Positions 35,845 to 44,747 of a stretch of 64,000 nucleotides of DNA are shown here, piece after piece. Numbering within the stretch: the stretch's first letter is position 1; the number at the start of each line of letters is the position of its first letter. The notes under the pieces are model-generated. The model did no database searches and was not told where the DNA came from. It was given only the letters and a program-made list of their open reading frames with translations. The stretch is from Pseudoxanthomonas indica. GTDB lineage: Bacteria; Pseudomonadota; Gammaproteobacteria; Xanthomonadales; Xanthomonadaceae. A program made the translations under genes and the position numbers. Location: contig NZ_FUZV01000001.1 of the NCBI RefSeq assembly GCF_900167565.1, forward strand, positions 1,178,001 to 1,242,000, read 5' to 3'.

Positions 35845-36525
35845 TCAGCCCAGCAACTTCAGCACTGCCTGCGCCGCCGGCTCGGATGAGGCCGGATTCT
35901 GTCCCGTCACCAGCCGGCCATCGACCACCACGTGCGGCTGGAACGCCGCACCCGCTTCGTAGTGCGCGCCCTGCGCCTTCAAGGCGTCCTCGAGCAGGAA
36001 GGGCACGACATCGGTCAGTTGCGCCGCGGCTTCTTCCTCGTTGCTGAAACCGGTCACGCGCTTGTCCTTCACCAGCGGCTGGCTCAGCGCACCCTTGGCG
36101 TTGCGCAGCACCGCCGGTCCATGGCACACCGCCGCCACCGGCTTGCCGGCGGCGAACTTGGTTTCAATCAGACGCAGCGAGTCGGCATCGTCGACCAGAT
36201 CCCACAACGGACCATGGCCACCGGGATAGAACACGGCATCCACGTCCGCATCCACCACTTCAGCCAGCTTGCGGGTCTGCGCCAGCGCGGCGATGGCCTC
36301 GGTGTCGCCGTTGAAGCGCACGGTGGCCGGCGTCTGCGCATCGGGCGCATCGCTCTTCGGATCCAACGGCGGCTGGCCGCCCAGCGGCGACGCCAGCACC
36401 ACCTCGGCGCCGGCATCCTTGAACGCGTAGTACGGCGCGGCGAACTCTTCCAGCCAGAAGCCGGTCTTCTTGCCGGTGTCACCCAGCTTGTCGTGCGAGG
36501 TCAGCACCATCAGGATTTTCTTCAT
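35845..36525 (-). CDS. DJ-1/PfpI-superfamily protein (Hsp31/glyoxalase III-like)
   Basis: A 226-residue class I glutamine-amidotransferase-like protein. The nucleophile Cys is in VAAVCHGPAVL (near residue 133), with the preceding VFYPGGHGPLWDL motif and a Glu/Asp candidate in the region TGKKTGFWLEEFA near the N-terminus. This group includes Hsp31-type chaperones and glutathione-independent methylglyoxal hydrolases. It leads the mini-operon with DUF3247 and CPXCG genes. Which activity it has is not decided by the sequence. Confidence 0.88.
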   Translation of the reverse strand: MKKILMVLTSHDKLGDTGKKTGFWLEEFAAPYYAFKDAGAEVVLASPLGGQPPLDPKSDAPDAQTPATVRFNGDTEAIAALAQTRKLAEVVDADVDAVFYPGGHGPLWDLVDDADSLRLIETKFAAGKPVAAVCHGPAVLRNAKGALSQPLVKDKRVTGFSNEEEAAAQLTDVVPFLLEDALKAQGAHYEAGAAFQPHVVVDGRLVTGQNPASSEPAAQAVLKLLG

Positions 36526-36649
36526 GACCGGGACTTTCGCGACGGGGGTGACGCCACGGTATCAAGGCAGACGCTAAGAAGCGGTCAATGCAGCCCGCTG
36601 CCTTCGCCTGCGACACCGGCGGCGGCGCAGGCGCAGGCGAGCGCAGGGA

Positions 36650-37552
36650 TCAGCCCTGCTTGATCTTGTGGCCACCGAATTCGTTGCGCATCGCCGCCAG
36701 CAACTTGTCGGCGAACGAATCATCCTCGCGCGAGCGCAGCCGCTCCAGCAGCGACATCGTGATGACCGGCGCGGAGACATTCAGATCAATGGCCTCGGCC
36801 ACCGTCCAGCGGCCTTCGCCCGAGTCTTCCACGTAGGGCGCGATGCCGGCCATGCCCGGATTCTTGCGCAGGGCGTCGGCCGTCAGATCCAGCAACCACG
36901 AACGCACCACGCTGCCGTCGCGCCAGATGTCGGCGACCTGCTGCAGGTCCATGCCGAATTCCTGCTTGCGCTGCATGATGGCGAAGCCTTCGGCGAAGGC
37001 CTGCATCATTCCGTATTCGATGCCGTTGTGGATCATCTTGGTGAAGTGGCCGGCGCCGCCCGGGCCGACACGACCCCAGCCACGATCGGCGGCGGGCGCC
37101 AGAGTCTGGAAGATCGGCGTCAAGACTTCCACGGCCGCAGCCTCGCCACCAATCATCAGGCTGTAACCCTCGGCCAGTCCCCACACGCCGCCGCTGGTGC
37201 CGCAGTCCACGTAATGCAGGCCGGCCTGGGCCAGACGTTCGCCGCGACGCTGGCTCAACTTGTAGTTGGAGTTGCCGCCGTCAATGACCGTATCGCCGGG
37301 TGCCAGCAACGGCAGCAGGCTGTCGAGCGTGCTGTCCACCACGTCGGCCGGCACCATCATCCAGACCACGCGCGGGCTCGGCAGCGCGGCGATGGTGGCT
37401 TCCAGCGTGGGCGCAATGAGGATGCCGCGGCTGGCCGCCTGTTCGCGCGCCGGCGCGCCGGGATCGAAGCCATGCACCTGATGGCCACCGCGCAGCAGCC
37501 GTTCGGCCATGTTGGCGCCCATGCGACCCAATCCAATCATTGCCAGTTCCAT
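36650..37552 (-). CDS. gnd: 6-phosphogluconate dehydrogenase, decarboxylating (short type)
   Basis: A 300-residue enzyme of the short, YqeC/GntZ-like class that converts 6-phosphogluconate to ribulose 5-phosphate with NAD(P)+. Motifs: Rossmann loop IGLGRMGANMAERL, signature YVDCGTSGGVWGLAEGYSLMIGG, catalytic Lys and substrate residues in TKMIHNGIEYGMMQAFAEGF. The long class would be ~470 residues. The start at 37552 gives MELAMIGLGRMGAN and has GAGG close upstream. It probably serves the oxidative pentose phosphate pathway; cofactor choice is not clear. Confidence 0.92.
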   Translation of the reverse strand: MELAMIGLGRMGANMAERLLRGGHQVHGFDPGAPAREQAASRGILIAPTLEATIAALPSPRVVWMMVPADVVDSTLDSLLPLLAPGDTVIDGGNSNYKLSQRRGERLAQAGLHYVDCGTSGGVWGLAEGYSLMIGGEAAAVEVLTPIFQTLAPAADRGWGRVGPGGAGHFTKMIHNGIEYGMMQAFAEGFAIMQRKQEFGMDLQQVADIWRDGSVVRSWLLDLTADALRKNPGMAGIAPYVEDSGEGRWTVAEAIDLNVSAPVITMSLLERLRSREDDSFADKLLAAMRNEFGGHKIKQG

Positions 37553-37601
37553 GAGGAATCCTCTGTTCGTTGTTGCGGTGAGGTGGGAAGAGAAAGCGGA
37601 G

Positions 37602-38312
37602 TCAAGCCGCCAGCAACCAGTCGCGCAGCAGGGCGGTGGTGGCTTCGGGTTGTTCCAGCGGCGGCAGATGGCCGCACGCGGTGAAGACATGCAGGCGCGC
37701 GCCCGGGATGTGCGCCTGGAGGTAGCGCGATTCCTCCGGCGCCGTCATCCGATCATCGTCGCCCACGCCGACCAGGGTCGGCAGCTGCAAGGTAGGCAAC
37801 AGGTCGCTGGAATCCGGGCGATCCAGGATGGCTTGCTGTTGGCGCAGGAACGCATCGCGGCCCACCCGTTCGGCCATGGCCATCACTTCCTGGCCCACGG
37901 CATCGTCGACGTGGCGGGCATGCACCAGTTGCGGCAACAGTTTGCGGGTGACACCGGCAAAGCGGCCGCTGCCCGCCAGCGCCAGACTGGCGCGGCGCAC
38001 GGCCGCGCGCTTGGGTGGATCGGCGCGGGCGCTGGTTGCCAGCAAGGCCAGACGGGTCACCCGCTCGGGCGCCTGGCGCAGGATTTCGAACGCCACGTAG
38101 CCACCCATCGACAGCGCCGCCAGGGCGAACCGGGGCGGTGCAGCCGCCAGGGCGCGCGCGGCCATCGCGGCGACACTGTCGTCCTGGGTGAGGTCGGCAA
38201 TCCGGCTGTCGGCGATATCGGCCAGGCCGCTGGCCTGATCCCGCCAAAGACGCGCGTCGCAGAGCAGGCCGGGCAACAACAGCAGGGGCAGGCGGGGGGA
38301 GCCGGGCGTCAT
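37602..38312 (-). CDS. alpha/beta-fold hydrolase
   Basis: A 236-residue hydrolase with the nucleophile elbow ALSMGGYVAFE and catalytic His in TACGHLPPLEQPE; the oxyanion loop is LPGLLCDARLWRDQ. Substrate is unknown; relatives include esterases and MhpC/MenH-like enzymes. The start at 38312 is preceded at exactly 7 bases by TACAAT, which suggests a leaderless transcript; ATGs at 38321 and 38333 are alternatives. It ends 49 bp before the gnd start, and they may be cotranscribed. Confidence 0.83.
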   Translation of the reverse strand: MTPGSPRLPLLLLPGLLCDARLWRDQASGLADIADSRIADLTQDDSVAAMAARALAAAPPRFALAALSMGGYVAFEILRQAPERVTRLALLATSARADPPKRAAVRRASLALAGSGRFAGVTRKLLPQLVHARHVDDAVGQEVMAMAERVGRDAFLRQQQAILDRPDSSDLLPTLQLPTLVGVGDDDRMTAPEESRYLQAHIPGARLHVFTACGHLPPLEQPEATTALLRDWLLAA

Positions 38313-38319
38313 GGGCGCC

Positions 38320-38325
38320 ATTGTA
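38320..38325 (-). promoter_or_regulatory. -10-like box for leaderless start of the hydrolase gene
   Basis: TACAAT on the minus strand, seven bases (GGCGCCC) before the ATG at 38312. No good -35 match and no ribosome binding site are visible. The spacing equals that before the DedA-PAP2 gene and an HTH gene (45857). Confidence 0.4.
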
Positions 38326-38420
38326 GTCGCCATGCGCCGCCGGGCCGAGCAGATGGTCCATTCCACGGGCGGAACACGCGCATCGGCGTAGAGTGCGGAC
38401 ACCGCATCCGGAGCTCGGCC

Positions 38421-39305
38421 ATGCGCATCCTGATCACTGGCGGCAGCGGCTTCATTGGCCAGGCCCTGTGCGCGCATCTGCAGCGCGTCGGCCATCGCCT
38501 GACGGTGTGGTCGCGCCATCCGCGCCAGGCGGCGCAGCGGCTGCCCGGCGTGCATGTGATTGAAGACCTGGCTGAGGCCAACGAGATCGAGGCGGTGGTG
38601 AACCTGGCCGGCGAGCCCCTCGTCGCGCGCCGCTGGAACGCTCGGCGCAAGCAGCAGATCCGCGACTCGCGCATCGGCACCACCGAAAAACTGCTGCGCT
38701 GGATGGCGCCGCAGCTACGCCGTCCGCACGTGCTGGTCTCCGGATCCGCGGTGGGCTACTACGGCCCGCGCGACGACACCCCGCTGGACGAATCCGCCGC
38801 GCCGGGCGAGGACTTTGCCGCCCTGCTCTGCCGCGACTGGGAGCACGAAGCAATGGAAGCCGAGGCGCTGGGGCTGCGTGTGTGCCGGCTGCGCACCGGC
38901 ATCGTGCTGGGACCGGACGGCGGCGCCTTGCAGAAAATGTTGCTGCCATTCCGGCTGGGGCTGGGCGGGCCGATCGGTGATGGGCGTCAGTGGTTCAGTT
39001 GGATCCATCGCGAGGATTTGATCGGCCTGATCCAATGGCTGTTGGAACACGACCACGCCGGCGGCGCTTACAACGGCACCGCACCGGAGCCGGTGCCGCA
39101 GCGCGAGTTCGCCCGCACCTTGGGCAGGGTGCTGCATCGTCCCGCGTTCCTGCCGATGCCGGCGTTCGCCTTGCGGCTGGCGTTGGGCGAAGCGTCCACG
39201 CTGCTGCTGACCGGGCAGCGGGTGTTGCCGGTGCACGCGATGGCGGAGGGGTTTGCGTTCCGCCATCCGGCGTTGGAGGGGGCATTGCGGGAGGTGGTGC
39301 ACTAG
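38421..39305 (+). CDS. TIGR01777-family NAD-dependent epimerase/dehydratase-like protein
   Basis: A 294-residue extended-SDR protein of the YfcH type. The Rossmann loop is ILITGGSGFIGQALC, NLAGEPL follows near residue 60, and the SAVGYYGPRDD motif near residue 112 holds the active-site Tyr. A C-terminal DUF1731-like tail includes FLPMPAFALRLALGEAS. Substrates are unknown; the family is widespread in bacteria and plastids. It is divergent from the hydrolase gene, 108 bp apart, and convergent with the iron-permease-like gene. Confidence 0.9.
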   Translation: MRILITGGSGFIGQALCAHLQRVGHRLTVWSRHPRQAAQRLPGVHVIEDLAEANEIEAVVNLAGEPLVARRWNARRKQQIRDSRIGTTEKLLRWMAPQLRRPHVLVSGSAVGYYGPRDDTPLDESAAPGEDFAALLCRDWEHEAMEAEALGLRVCRLRTGIVLGPDGGALQKMLLPFRLGLGGPIGDGRQWFSWIHREDLIGLIQWLLEHDHAGGAYNGTAPEPVPQREFARTLGRVLHRPAFLPMPAFALRLALGEASTLLLTGQRVLPVHAMAEGFAFRHPALEGALREVVH

Positions 39306-39329
39306 CCTCGCTCCCTGCACGACACGGGC

Positions 39330-39731
39330 TCAGCGCGCGTCGCGGTGACCGCGTCGCGTACGTGCCTGCTTGGCCTTCTGCGCCATCGCCTCGTAGTGGT
39401 CACGCAGGCGATCGAGTTCCTTCTCTTCCAGCTCTTCCAGATCCAGCAGCTCGTTGTTGGCGCGCGCGGTGACGTGGATGAGCTCGTCGAGTTTGATCTG
39501 GATCGCCTCGGTGTCACGGTTCTGGGTGTTCTGGATCAGGAACACCATCAGGAAGGTGATGATGGTGGTGCCGGTGTTGATGACCAGCTGCCAGGTGTCG
39601 CTGAAGGCGAACAGCGGCCCGCTGATCGCCCATACGGCGACTACGAGCAGCGCCAGGGCGAAGCAGGTGCCGCGGCCGGTAAAGGCGGCGGCACGCTTGG
39701 CCAGGCGGGTGAAGGCGGACTGCTTGCCCAT
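39330..39731 (-). CDS. low-affinity iron permease family membrane protein
   Basis: A 133-residue protein with two membrane helices (residues ~20-40 and ~50-72) and a long cytosolic helical tail. The segment WQLVINTGTTIITFLMVFLIQNTQNRDTEAIQIKLDELI is the family hallmark (fungal Fet4-like fragment). The name comes from remote similarity to fungal iron permease; iron transport by bacterial versions is not shown. Its ribosome binding site GGGAGG is inside a 7-bp hairpin (see that feature). Confidence 0.87.
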   Translation of the reverse strand: MGKQSAFTRLAKRAAAFTGRGTCFALALLVVAVWAISGPLFAFSDTWQLVINTGTTIITFLMVFLIQNTQNRDTEAIQIKLDELIHVTARANNELLDLEELEEKELDRLRDHYEAMAQKAKQARTRRGHRDAR

Positions 39732-39739
39732 GATCGGTA

Positions 39740-39759
39740 CCTCCCTTGCAAGAGGGAGG
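39740..39759 (-). promoter_or_regulatory. hairpin that includes the ribosome binding site of the permease-like gene
   Basis: In the minus-strand message CCTCCCT pairs with AGGGAGG (7 bp, loop CTTGCA). The second arm is the ribosome binding site, 8 bases before the ATG at 39731. The fold could block translation initiation or be a remnant terminator of the upstream CBS gene; a T-tract does not follow. Confidence 0.45.
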
Positions 39760-39798
39760 GATCTTTTCGCATGCCGGCTTCAAGGTCCAGTGAAGGCC

Positions 39799-40212
39799 TC
39801 AGTGACGCGCGGCCACCCCTTCCAGCAGATCCTGCGAGGCATGGCGATGCCCGCTCTGGGCGAAGTTGCCCAGCGAGATGATCCCCACCAGCCGCTTGTC
39901 GCGATTGACCACCGGCAGGCGACGCACTTCCAGGTCCGCCATGTTCTTCGCCACGTCGTCCACGTCATCGTCGAGGTAGCAGTACTTGACCTCCGCCGAC
40001 ATCACCGCGGCGATGGGCGTTTCCGGTCCCTTGCCCTCGGCCACCGCTCGCACGGTGATGTCGCGGTCGGTGAGGAAGCCGACCAGCCGATCGCCGTCAC
40101 CCACGGGCAGACTGCCGATATCGTTCTGCGCCATCAGCAGGGCGGCGCGTTGCAGCGTATCGGTGGGCGCGGCAATGCAAACGTCGGTGCTCATCATCTC
40201 GGCCACTTTCAT
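39799..40212 (-). CDS. CBS-domain-pair protein
   Basis: A 137-residue protein made of two CBS domains (residues ~8-60 and ~73-125; [30 protein letters not shown] and [22 protein letters not shown]). CBS pairs bind adenine nucleotides and regulate partner proteins. The ATG at 40212 has GGAGAG about 10 bases upstream. The partner is unknown; the next gene downstream is the iron-permease-like gene 67 bp away. Confidence 0.9.
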   Translation of the reverse strand: MKVAEMMSTDVCIAAPTDTLQRAALLMAQNDIGSLPVGDGDRLVGFLTDRDITVRAVAEGKGPETPIAAVMSAEVKYCYLDDDVDDVAKNMADLEVRRLPVVNRDKRLVGIISLGNFAQSGHRHASQDLLEGVAARH

Positions 40213-40307
40213 CTCAGCTCTCCGGATCGGGTGCGTGCGTGCACGCGTCCGCCGATGCTGGCGCGGTCCGGGTAAAGAGCGCGCGAACATTCCGTTGTGC
40301 GTTGGCT

Positions 40308-40820
40308 TCAGCGCGCGCCCAGGTAGTCCAGCTTGCCCAGCGGCACGCCGTTGTGGCGCAGGATCGCGTAGGCGGTGCTGACGTGGAAGAACAGGTTGGG
40401 CAGCACGAAACCGAGCAGGTAGCCGCGACCGTCGAACTGCCGTTCACCACCGCGCGAGGCCAGGGTCACGCTGCGCGCCTCGCTGCCTTCGAACTGGGCA
40501 GGCTCGAAGCTGCCGACGTACTCGATCACGCGATCCAGGCGTGCCTGCAATTCGGCAAAGCTGGTTTCCACATCCTCGAAGCGCGGCGACTCATTGCCGG
40601 TCAGGCGCGCCGGGGCGAACTTGGACGTATCGGTGGCCAATTGCACCTGTCGCAGCAAAGGCAGCATGTCCGGGTACAGCCGCGATTGCAGCAGTACGGA
40701 GGGATCGTAGCCCTGCGCCTGCGCATGCGCCTCGCCTTTCTCGAGCAGACTCTTGAGCGTGCGCAGTGCACGCTGCAGGACGGGAACGGTGGCCTGGTAC
40801 ATCGAAAGAGTGTCGGTCAT
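40308..40820 (-). CDS. DUF1993-family protein
   Basis: A 170-residue protein matching DUF1993, a four-helix-bundle family distantly like DinB. The opening [27 protein letters not shown] and the later [35 protein letters not shown] are typical, with His in the conserved [15 protein letters not shown] stretch. No function is known. The start at 40820 fits the family better than an ATG 12 codons upstream. Confidence 0.87.
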   Translation of the reverse strand: MTDTLSMYQATVPVLQRALRTLKSLLEKGEAHAQAQGYDPSVLLQSRLYPDMLPLLRQVQLATDTSKFAPARLTGNESPRFEDVETSFAELQARLDRVIEYVGSFEPAQFEGSEARSVTLASRGGERQFDGRGYLLGFVLPNLFFHVSTAYAILRHNGVPLGKLDYLGAR

Positions 40821-40979
40821 GGCGCAAGCAGTGGCGAAGTAGGAGGCCGGAAGCATACGCCGCGGCGGAGGCGAGGATTAGCCCGGACGGGCGGGAGACT
40901 GCATCCCGTGACGGCGATGCGACGGCCGGCGCCGGCAAACGGGTTAGCATGGCGACCTCGTTGCTGCGTTGTTGCCCGC

Positions 40980-41498
40980 ATGTCCCACTGGTCCAGCTTG
41001 ATCCGCGATGTCGATGATTTCCCCAAGCCGGGAATCCTGTTCAAGGACATCACCCCGGTGTTGGCCAATGGGCCGGCGTTTGCCCAGGCCATGGCCGAAC
41101 TGGCCGCGCCCTGGCGCGGCCTCGGCCTGGATGCGGTGATTGGCATCGAGTCGCGCGGCTTCATTCTCGGCGCCGCACTGGCGCACGAGCTGCAGGTGGG
41201 CTTCGTTCCGGTGCGCAAGCCGGGCAAGTTGCCGGCGCGCACGCTGAGCCTGGACTACGCATTGGAATACGGCCGCGATCGCCTGGAAATCCATGCCGAT
41301 GCGCTGGCGCCCGGCGCGCGCGTGGTGGTGGTCGATGATGTGTTGGCCACCGGCGGCACCCTGCGCACGGCGCTGGCGCTGGCGCGACAACAAGGCGCCG
41401 AAGTGGCCGGGGTGGCGGTGTTGGTGGAGCTGGCCTTCCTGGGCGCGCGTGCGGGCTGGGATGATCCTGCGCCGCTGGTGGCCACGCTGGCCTTTTGA
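40980..41498 (+). CDS. apt: adenine phosphoribosyltransferase
   Basis: A 172-residue type I phosphoribosyltransferase that salvages adenine with PRPP to AMP. The N-terminal hood ([21 protein letters not shown]) is diagnostic of Apt, [12 protein letters not shown] follows, and the PRPP loop is [13 protein letters not shown] near residue 120. It is 28 bp upstream of the EEP-family gene, which may be on the same mRNA. Confidence 0.93.
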   Translation: MSHWSSLIRDVDDFPKPGILFKDITPVLANGPAFAQAMAELAAPWRGLGLDAVIGIESRGFILGAALAHELQVGFVPVRKPGKLPARTLSLDYALEYGRDRLEIHADALAPGARVVVVDDVLATGGTLRTALALARQQGAEVAGVAVLVELAFLGARAGWDDPAPLVATLAF

Positions 41499-41526
41499 TT
41501 TTCCCCCTCTTCTGAAAGGGATCGCG

Positions 41527-42387
41527 ATGCGTCGTCTGCTGGTTTGCTTGCTGCTGCTGATCGTCACGTTGCCGATAACGGCATCGGAAACCAAGACCGT
41601 CGAACCCTTGCGGGTGGTCAGCTTCAACGTACGCCTGCCGGCCGAGAGCGATGGCGCCGATCGCTGGGACGCACGCAAGGAACTGTTCGTCGATACCGTG
41701 CGTCGGCTGCAGCCGGACGTGATGGGCACGCAGGAGTTGTGGAAGATCCAGGGCGACTACATCGTCGAGCACCTGCCCGGCTACCGCTGGTTTGGCCGCG
41801 GTCGTCGTGGCGACGACAGCGACGAACACATGGGCGTGTTCTACCGCACGGATCGCCTGCGGGTGATTGAATCAGGCGACTTCTGGTTGTCGGACACGCC
41901 CGAGGTGGCCGGCAGCATCAGCTGGAACAACCTGTTTCCGCGCATGGTCACCTGGGCGCTGTTCGAGCGCCTCGCCGACAAGCGGCGCTTCTACCTCTTC
42001 AACACCCACCTGCCCTACCGCGATCAGGACGACGTGGCGCGCGAGCGCGGTGCCGCCTTGATCGCCGCGCGCATCGCCGCGCTGCCGGCCGACATACCGG
42101 TGGTGCTGACCGGCGATTTCAACACCACGCCCGACAGCGCCGCGCATCGCGCGCTCACCGCCCATCTGCAGGACGCGTGGGACAGCGGCGCGCGCCGCAG
42201 CGGGCCGGCCGAAACCTTCCATGCGTTCAAGGGCAAGCCGGATCACCGCATCGACTGGATCCTGCAGCGCGGCTTGGAGGTGCAATCAGTCGCCACCGAC
42301 ACGCAGGCGCGTGACGGGCGCTATCCTTCTGATCACTTCCCGGTGGTGACCGAACTGCGCTGGCCGATCAGTCGCGCAGCACCGTGA
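41527..42387 (+). CDS. secreted endonuclease/exonuclease/phosphatase-family protein
   Basis: A 286-residue exported hydrolase with an N-terminal signal peptide (ending about residue 18, PITAS). The EEP fold motifs are present: VVSFNVRLP, VMGTQELWK with the catalytic Glu, LTGDFNTTPDS, and YPSDHFPVVTEL with the catalytic His. Members cleave phosphodiesters or inositol/sphingolipid phosphates; the substrate is not clear here. The 3' end overlaps the opposing small gene by 20 bp. Confidence 0.88.
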   Translation: MRRLLVCLLLLIVTLPITASETKTVEPLRVVSFNVRLPAESDGADRWDARKELFVDTVRRLQPDVMGTQELWKIQGDYIVEHLPGYRWFGRGRRGDDSDEHMGVFYRTDRLRVIESGDFWLSDTPEVAGSISWNNLFPRMVTWALFERLADKRRFYLFNTHLPYRDQDDVARERGAALIAARIAALPADIPVVLTGDFNTTPDSAAHRALTAHLQDAWDSGARRSGPAETFHAFKGKPDHRIDWILQRGLEVQSVATDTQARDGRYPSDHFPVVTELRWPISRAAP

Positions 42388-42580
42388 TGAACGCGCCGGT
42401 GCCGAGCACGCGGAAAGTGTCGCGATCGACGCGATGCACGCGCGAGCCGTCCTCCAGCAGATAGACCGGTGCGTTGTCATGCAGGGTGGCTTCGCGTTCG
42501 CGCACGTCGCAGGCGCGCAACACATCCACTCTGCAACGGTTGCCGGCGTCATCCAGGGCAAAGAAGTAATCAGTGTTCAT
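42368..42580 (-). CDS. small cytosolic protein of unknown function
   Basis: A 70-residue protein, highly acidic and rich in Arg, with MNTDYFFALDDAGNRCRVDVLRACDVREREA at its start. GGAGGAGCGC lies just before its ATG, supporting a real gene. Its 3' end overlaps the EEP-family gene convergently by 20 bp. No known domain is seen. Confidence 0.65.
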   Translation of the reverse strand: MNTDYFFALDDAGNRCRVDVLRACDVREREATLHDNAPVYLLEDGSRVHRVDRDTFRVLGTGAFITVLRD

Positions 42581-42675
42581 GCGCTCCTCCTCTGAAGGCG
42601 ATGCGAGCGTAGTCCCGCAGGCGTTAAGAAGGCCGAAGCATTTCGTAAGCGGTGCGTGGAGGACCGTGGCGCAGG

Positions 42676-43887
42676 TCACGAAGCCAGCGCCACCCGCGGC
42701 CGGCGGATGGGTTGCAGCTTGCCGTAGGTCAGGCTGCGCCAAGCCCATTCACACGGGCCATAGCGGAAGCGCGCCAGCCAGAAGTGGCTGAATGCGATCT
42801 GCGCGGCCAGGATGCCGAACCATGCCAGCAGCCAGCCGGTCAGACCGGTCCAAGGACCAATGCCCAGGCCGATGCCGTAGAACAGGAAAATACCCAGCAC
42901 GCTCTGCATCAGGTAGTTGGTCAGGGCCATCCGACCCAGCAGCGCCAACCCCATCAGCACGCGGCGCCACGCGGCGCGCTGGAACAACAGGACGAAGCCG
43001 GCGGCATACGCAATGGCCAGGGCCAGCGGCGCCAGGCGGAACACCGTGCTGCGCAGCAGGCGGCCGGCCATATGCTCGCGCCAGTCCGGATTGGCATTGC
43101 ACAGCAGCAACAGCGCGCCGGCCACGATGGCGACGGCCAGCGCGCCGATCAGGATGCGGCGCAACAACGGCAGATGATCTTCGGCGCGTTGCAACAACTG
43201 CCGTCGGCCCGCCCAGTAGCCAATCAGGAAGCGCCCCAGGACGAAGCAGATCAGGCTCCAGTTCATGAGCCGGGTCCAGTGCACCAGGGCGGTGTTGGCA
43301 GCGAATGTATCGCGCCAGGAGTCGGAGACGAAGGCCAGCAGGCTGCGCGCATAGATGCTGCTGCGCTGCGACTCGCCGTCGATCACCGAGTTCAGCCAGG
43401 GCCCGATCAAGCCAGGCAACAGCACGGCGATGAACAGGCCGCCCCACAACAGCCAACGATCCGGCGCATGCCGGAACAGCACCAGCAGCAGACCGACCAC
43501 CGCGTAGATGGTGAGGATGTCGCCCCACCAAATCAGATAACTGTGCGCCAGGCCGATGATCAGCAGCCAGCCCAGGCGTTGCAGGTAGTGGCGGAGCCCA
43601 CCGGCGCCGCGCGCCTGCGCACGTTCCAGCTGGATGGCAAAGCCCAGTCCGAACAACAGCGAAAACAGGGTGATGGCCTTGGAACTGACCAGCAACTCCA
43701 TGGCCTTGAGAACGGCCAGATCAAACGCGGCGGTCGGCAGCGCGGCACGCGCCGCGTCGCCGGTGAAATCGTAGAGGCTCAGGTAGCCCAGGTTGGCCAT
43801 CAACACGCCCGCCAGGGCCAGGCCGCGCAATGCATCAATCAGGGGTTGGCGTTCGTGTGGCGCGACCGGTGCTGCGGTTCCAGGCAT
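42676..43887 (-). CDS. DUF418-family membrane protein
   Basis: A 403-residue polytopic membrane protein with about ten helices. The N-terminal LIDALRGLALAGVLMANLGYLSLYDF and the C-terminal DUF418 region (GRMALTNYLMQSVLGIFLFYGIGLG) are typical, related to acyltransferase-3-like membrane proteins (YeiB type). The function is unknown. An ATG 15 codons upstream is possible; I prefer 43887, which has AAGGAAG some 11 bases upstream. Confidence 0.85.
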   Translation of the reverse strand: MPGTAAPVAPHERQPLIDALRGLALAGVLMANLGYLSLYDFTGDAARAALPTAAFDLAVLKAMELLVSSKAITLFSLLFGLGFAIQLERAQARGAGGLRHYLQRLGWLLIIGLAHSYLIWWGDILTIYAVVGLLLVLFRHAPDRWLLWGGLFIAVLLPGLIGPWLNSVIDGESQRSSIYARSLLAFVSDSWRDTFAANTALVHWTRLMNWSLICFVLGRFLIGYWAGRRQLLQRAEDHLPLLRRILIGALAVAIVAGALLLLCNANPDWREHMAGRLLRSTVFRLAPLALAIAYAAGFVLLFQRAAWRRVLMGLALLGRMALTNYLMQSVLGIFLFYGIGLGIGPWTGLTGWLLAWFGILAAQIAFSHFWLARFRYGPCEWAWRSLTYGKLQPIRRPRVALAS

Positions 43888-44147
43888 GAGCAGAATCTTC
43901 CTTGGCGTGGCACGTTGCAGGCTGACTGTCACCGCATACCGCCGCGAGGCGTCCCCTGATACGGCAGAGTCAACGTGCCGACTCTACCATCGGCTGGCGG
44001 GTTCGCGCGCGTGCTCGCGCCGGTTCCGGCCAGTGCCGCCGGTGGAACAATCCGTGCCCGTATGTCTCTCCGTTCCGTCACCGTCGCTGGCCTATAGTCC
44101 TTGCGCCCGCCGCGTCGGCGAACCCCCACTGCATACGGAGCACGTCC

Positions 44148-44747
44148 ATGGCCAAGATCCTCGTCCTGTATTACTCCTCCTACGGTCACATCGAAACCAT
44201 GGCCAACGCCATGGCCGAGGGCGCCCGCTCCACCGGCGCCACCGTGGACATCAAGCGTGTTCCGGAACTGGTGCCCGAGGAGGTGGCCAAGGCATCCCAC
44301 TACAAGCTGGATCAGCCCGCGCCGATCGCGAAGATTGACGACTTGGTTAACTACGACGCGATCATCATCGGCGTCGGCACGCGCTTCGGCCGCATGGCAT
44401 CGCAGATGGCCAACTTCCTGGACCAAGCCGGTGGCCTGTGGGCCAAGGGCGCCTTGAACGGCAAGGTCGGCGGCGCTTTCACGTCCACGGCCACCCAGCA
44501 TGGCGGCCAGGAAGCCACGCTGTTTTCGATCATCGCCAACCTGCTGCATTTCGGCCTGGTGACGGTCGGCCTGCCCTACAGCTTCCAGGGCCAGATGCGG
44601 CTGGATGAAGTGACCGGCGGCAGTCCCTATGGCGCCACCACCATCGCCGGCGGCGACGGCTCGCGCCAGCCCAGCCAGAACGAACTGGAAGGCGCGCGAT
44701 TCCAGGGTTGCCACATCGCCGAGGTCACCAACAAGCTGTTCGGCTGA
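44148..44747 (+). CDS. wrbA: NAD(P)H:quinone oxidoreductase, type IV
   Basis: A 199-residue flavodoxin-like quinone reductase. The FMN loop is [15 protein letters not shown], then the WrbA-type [22 protein letters not shown], and [12 protein letters not shown]; the C-terminal [18 protein letters not shown] is characteristic. It carries out two-electron reduction of quinones, avoiding semiquinones. A TATAGT box at 44093-44098 lies 49 bases upstream. Its stop abuts the stop of the opposing hydrolase gene. Confidence 0.95.
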   Translation: MAKILVLYYSSYGHIETMANAMAEGARSTGATVDIKRVPELVPEEVAKASHYKLDQPAPIAKIDDLVNYDAIIIGVGTRFGRMASQMANFLDQAGGLWAKGALNGKVGGAFTSTATQHGGQEATLFSIIANLLHFGLVTVGLPYSFQGQMRLDEVTGGSPYGATTIAGGDGSRQPSQNELEGARFQGCHIAEVTNKLFG

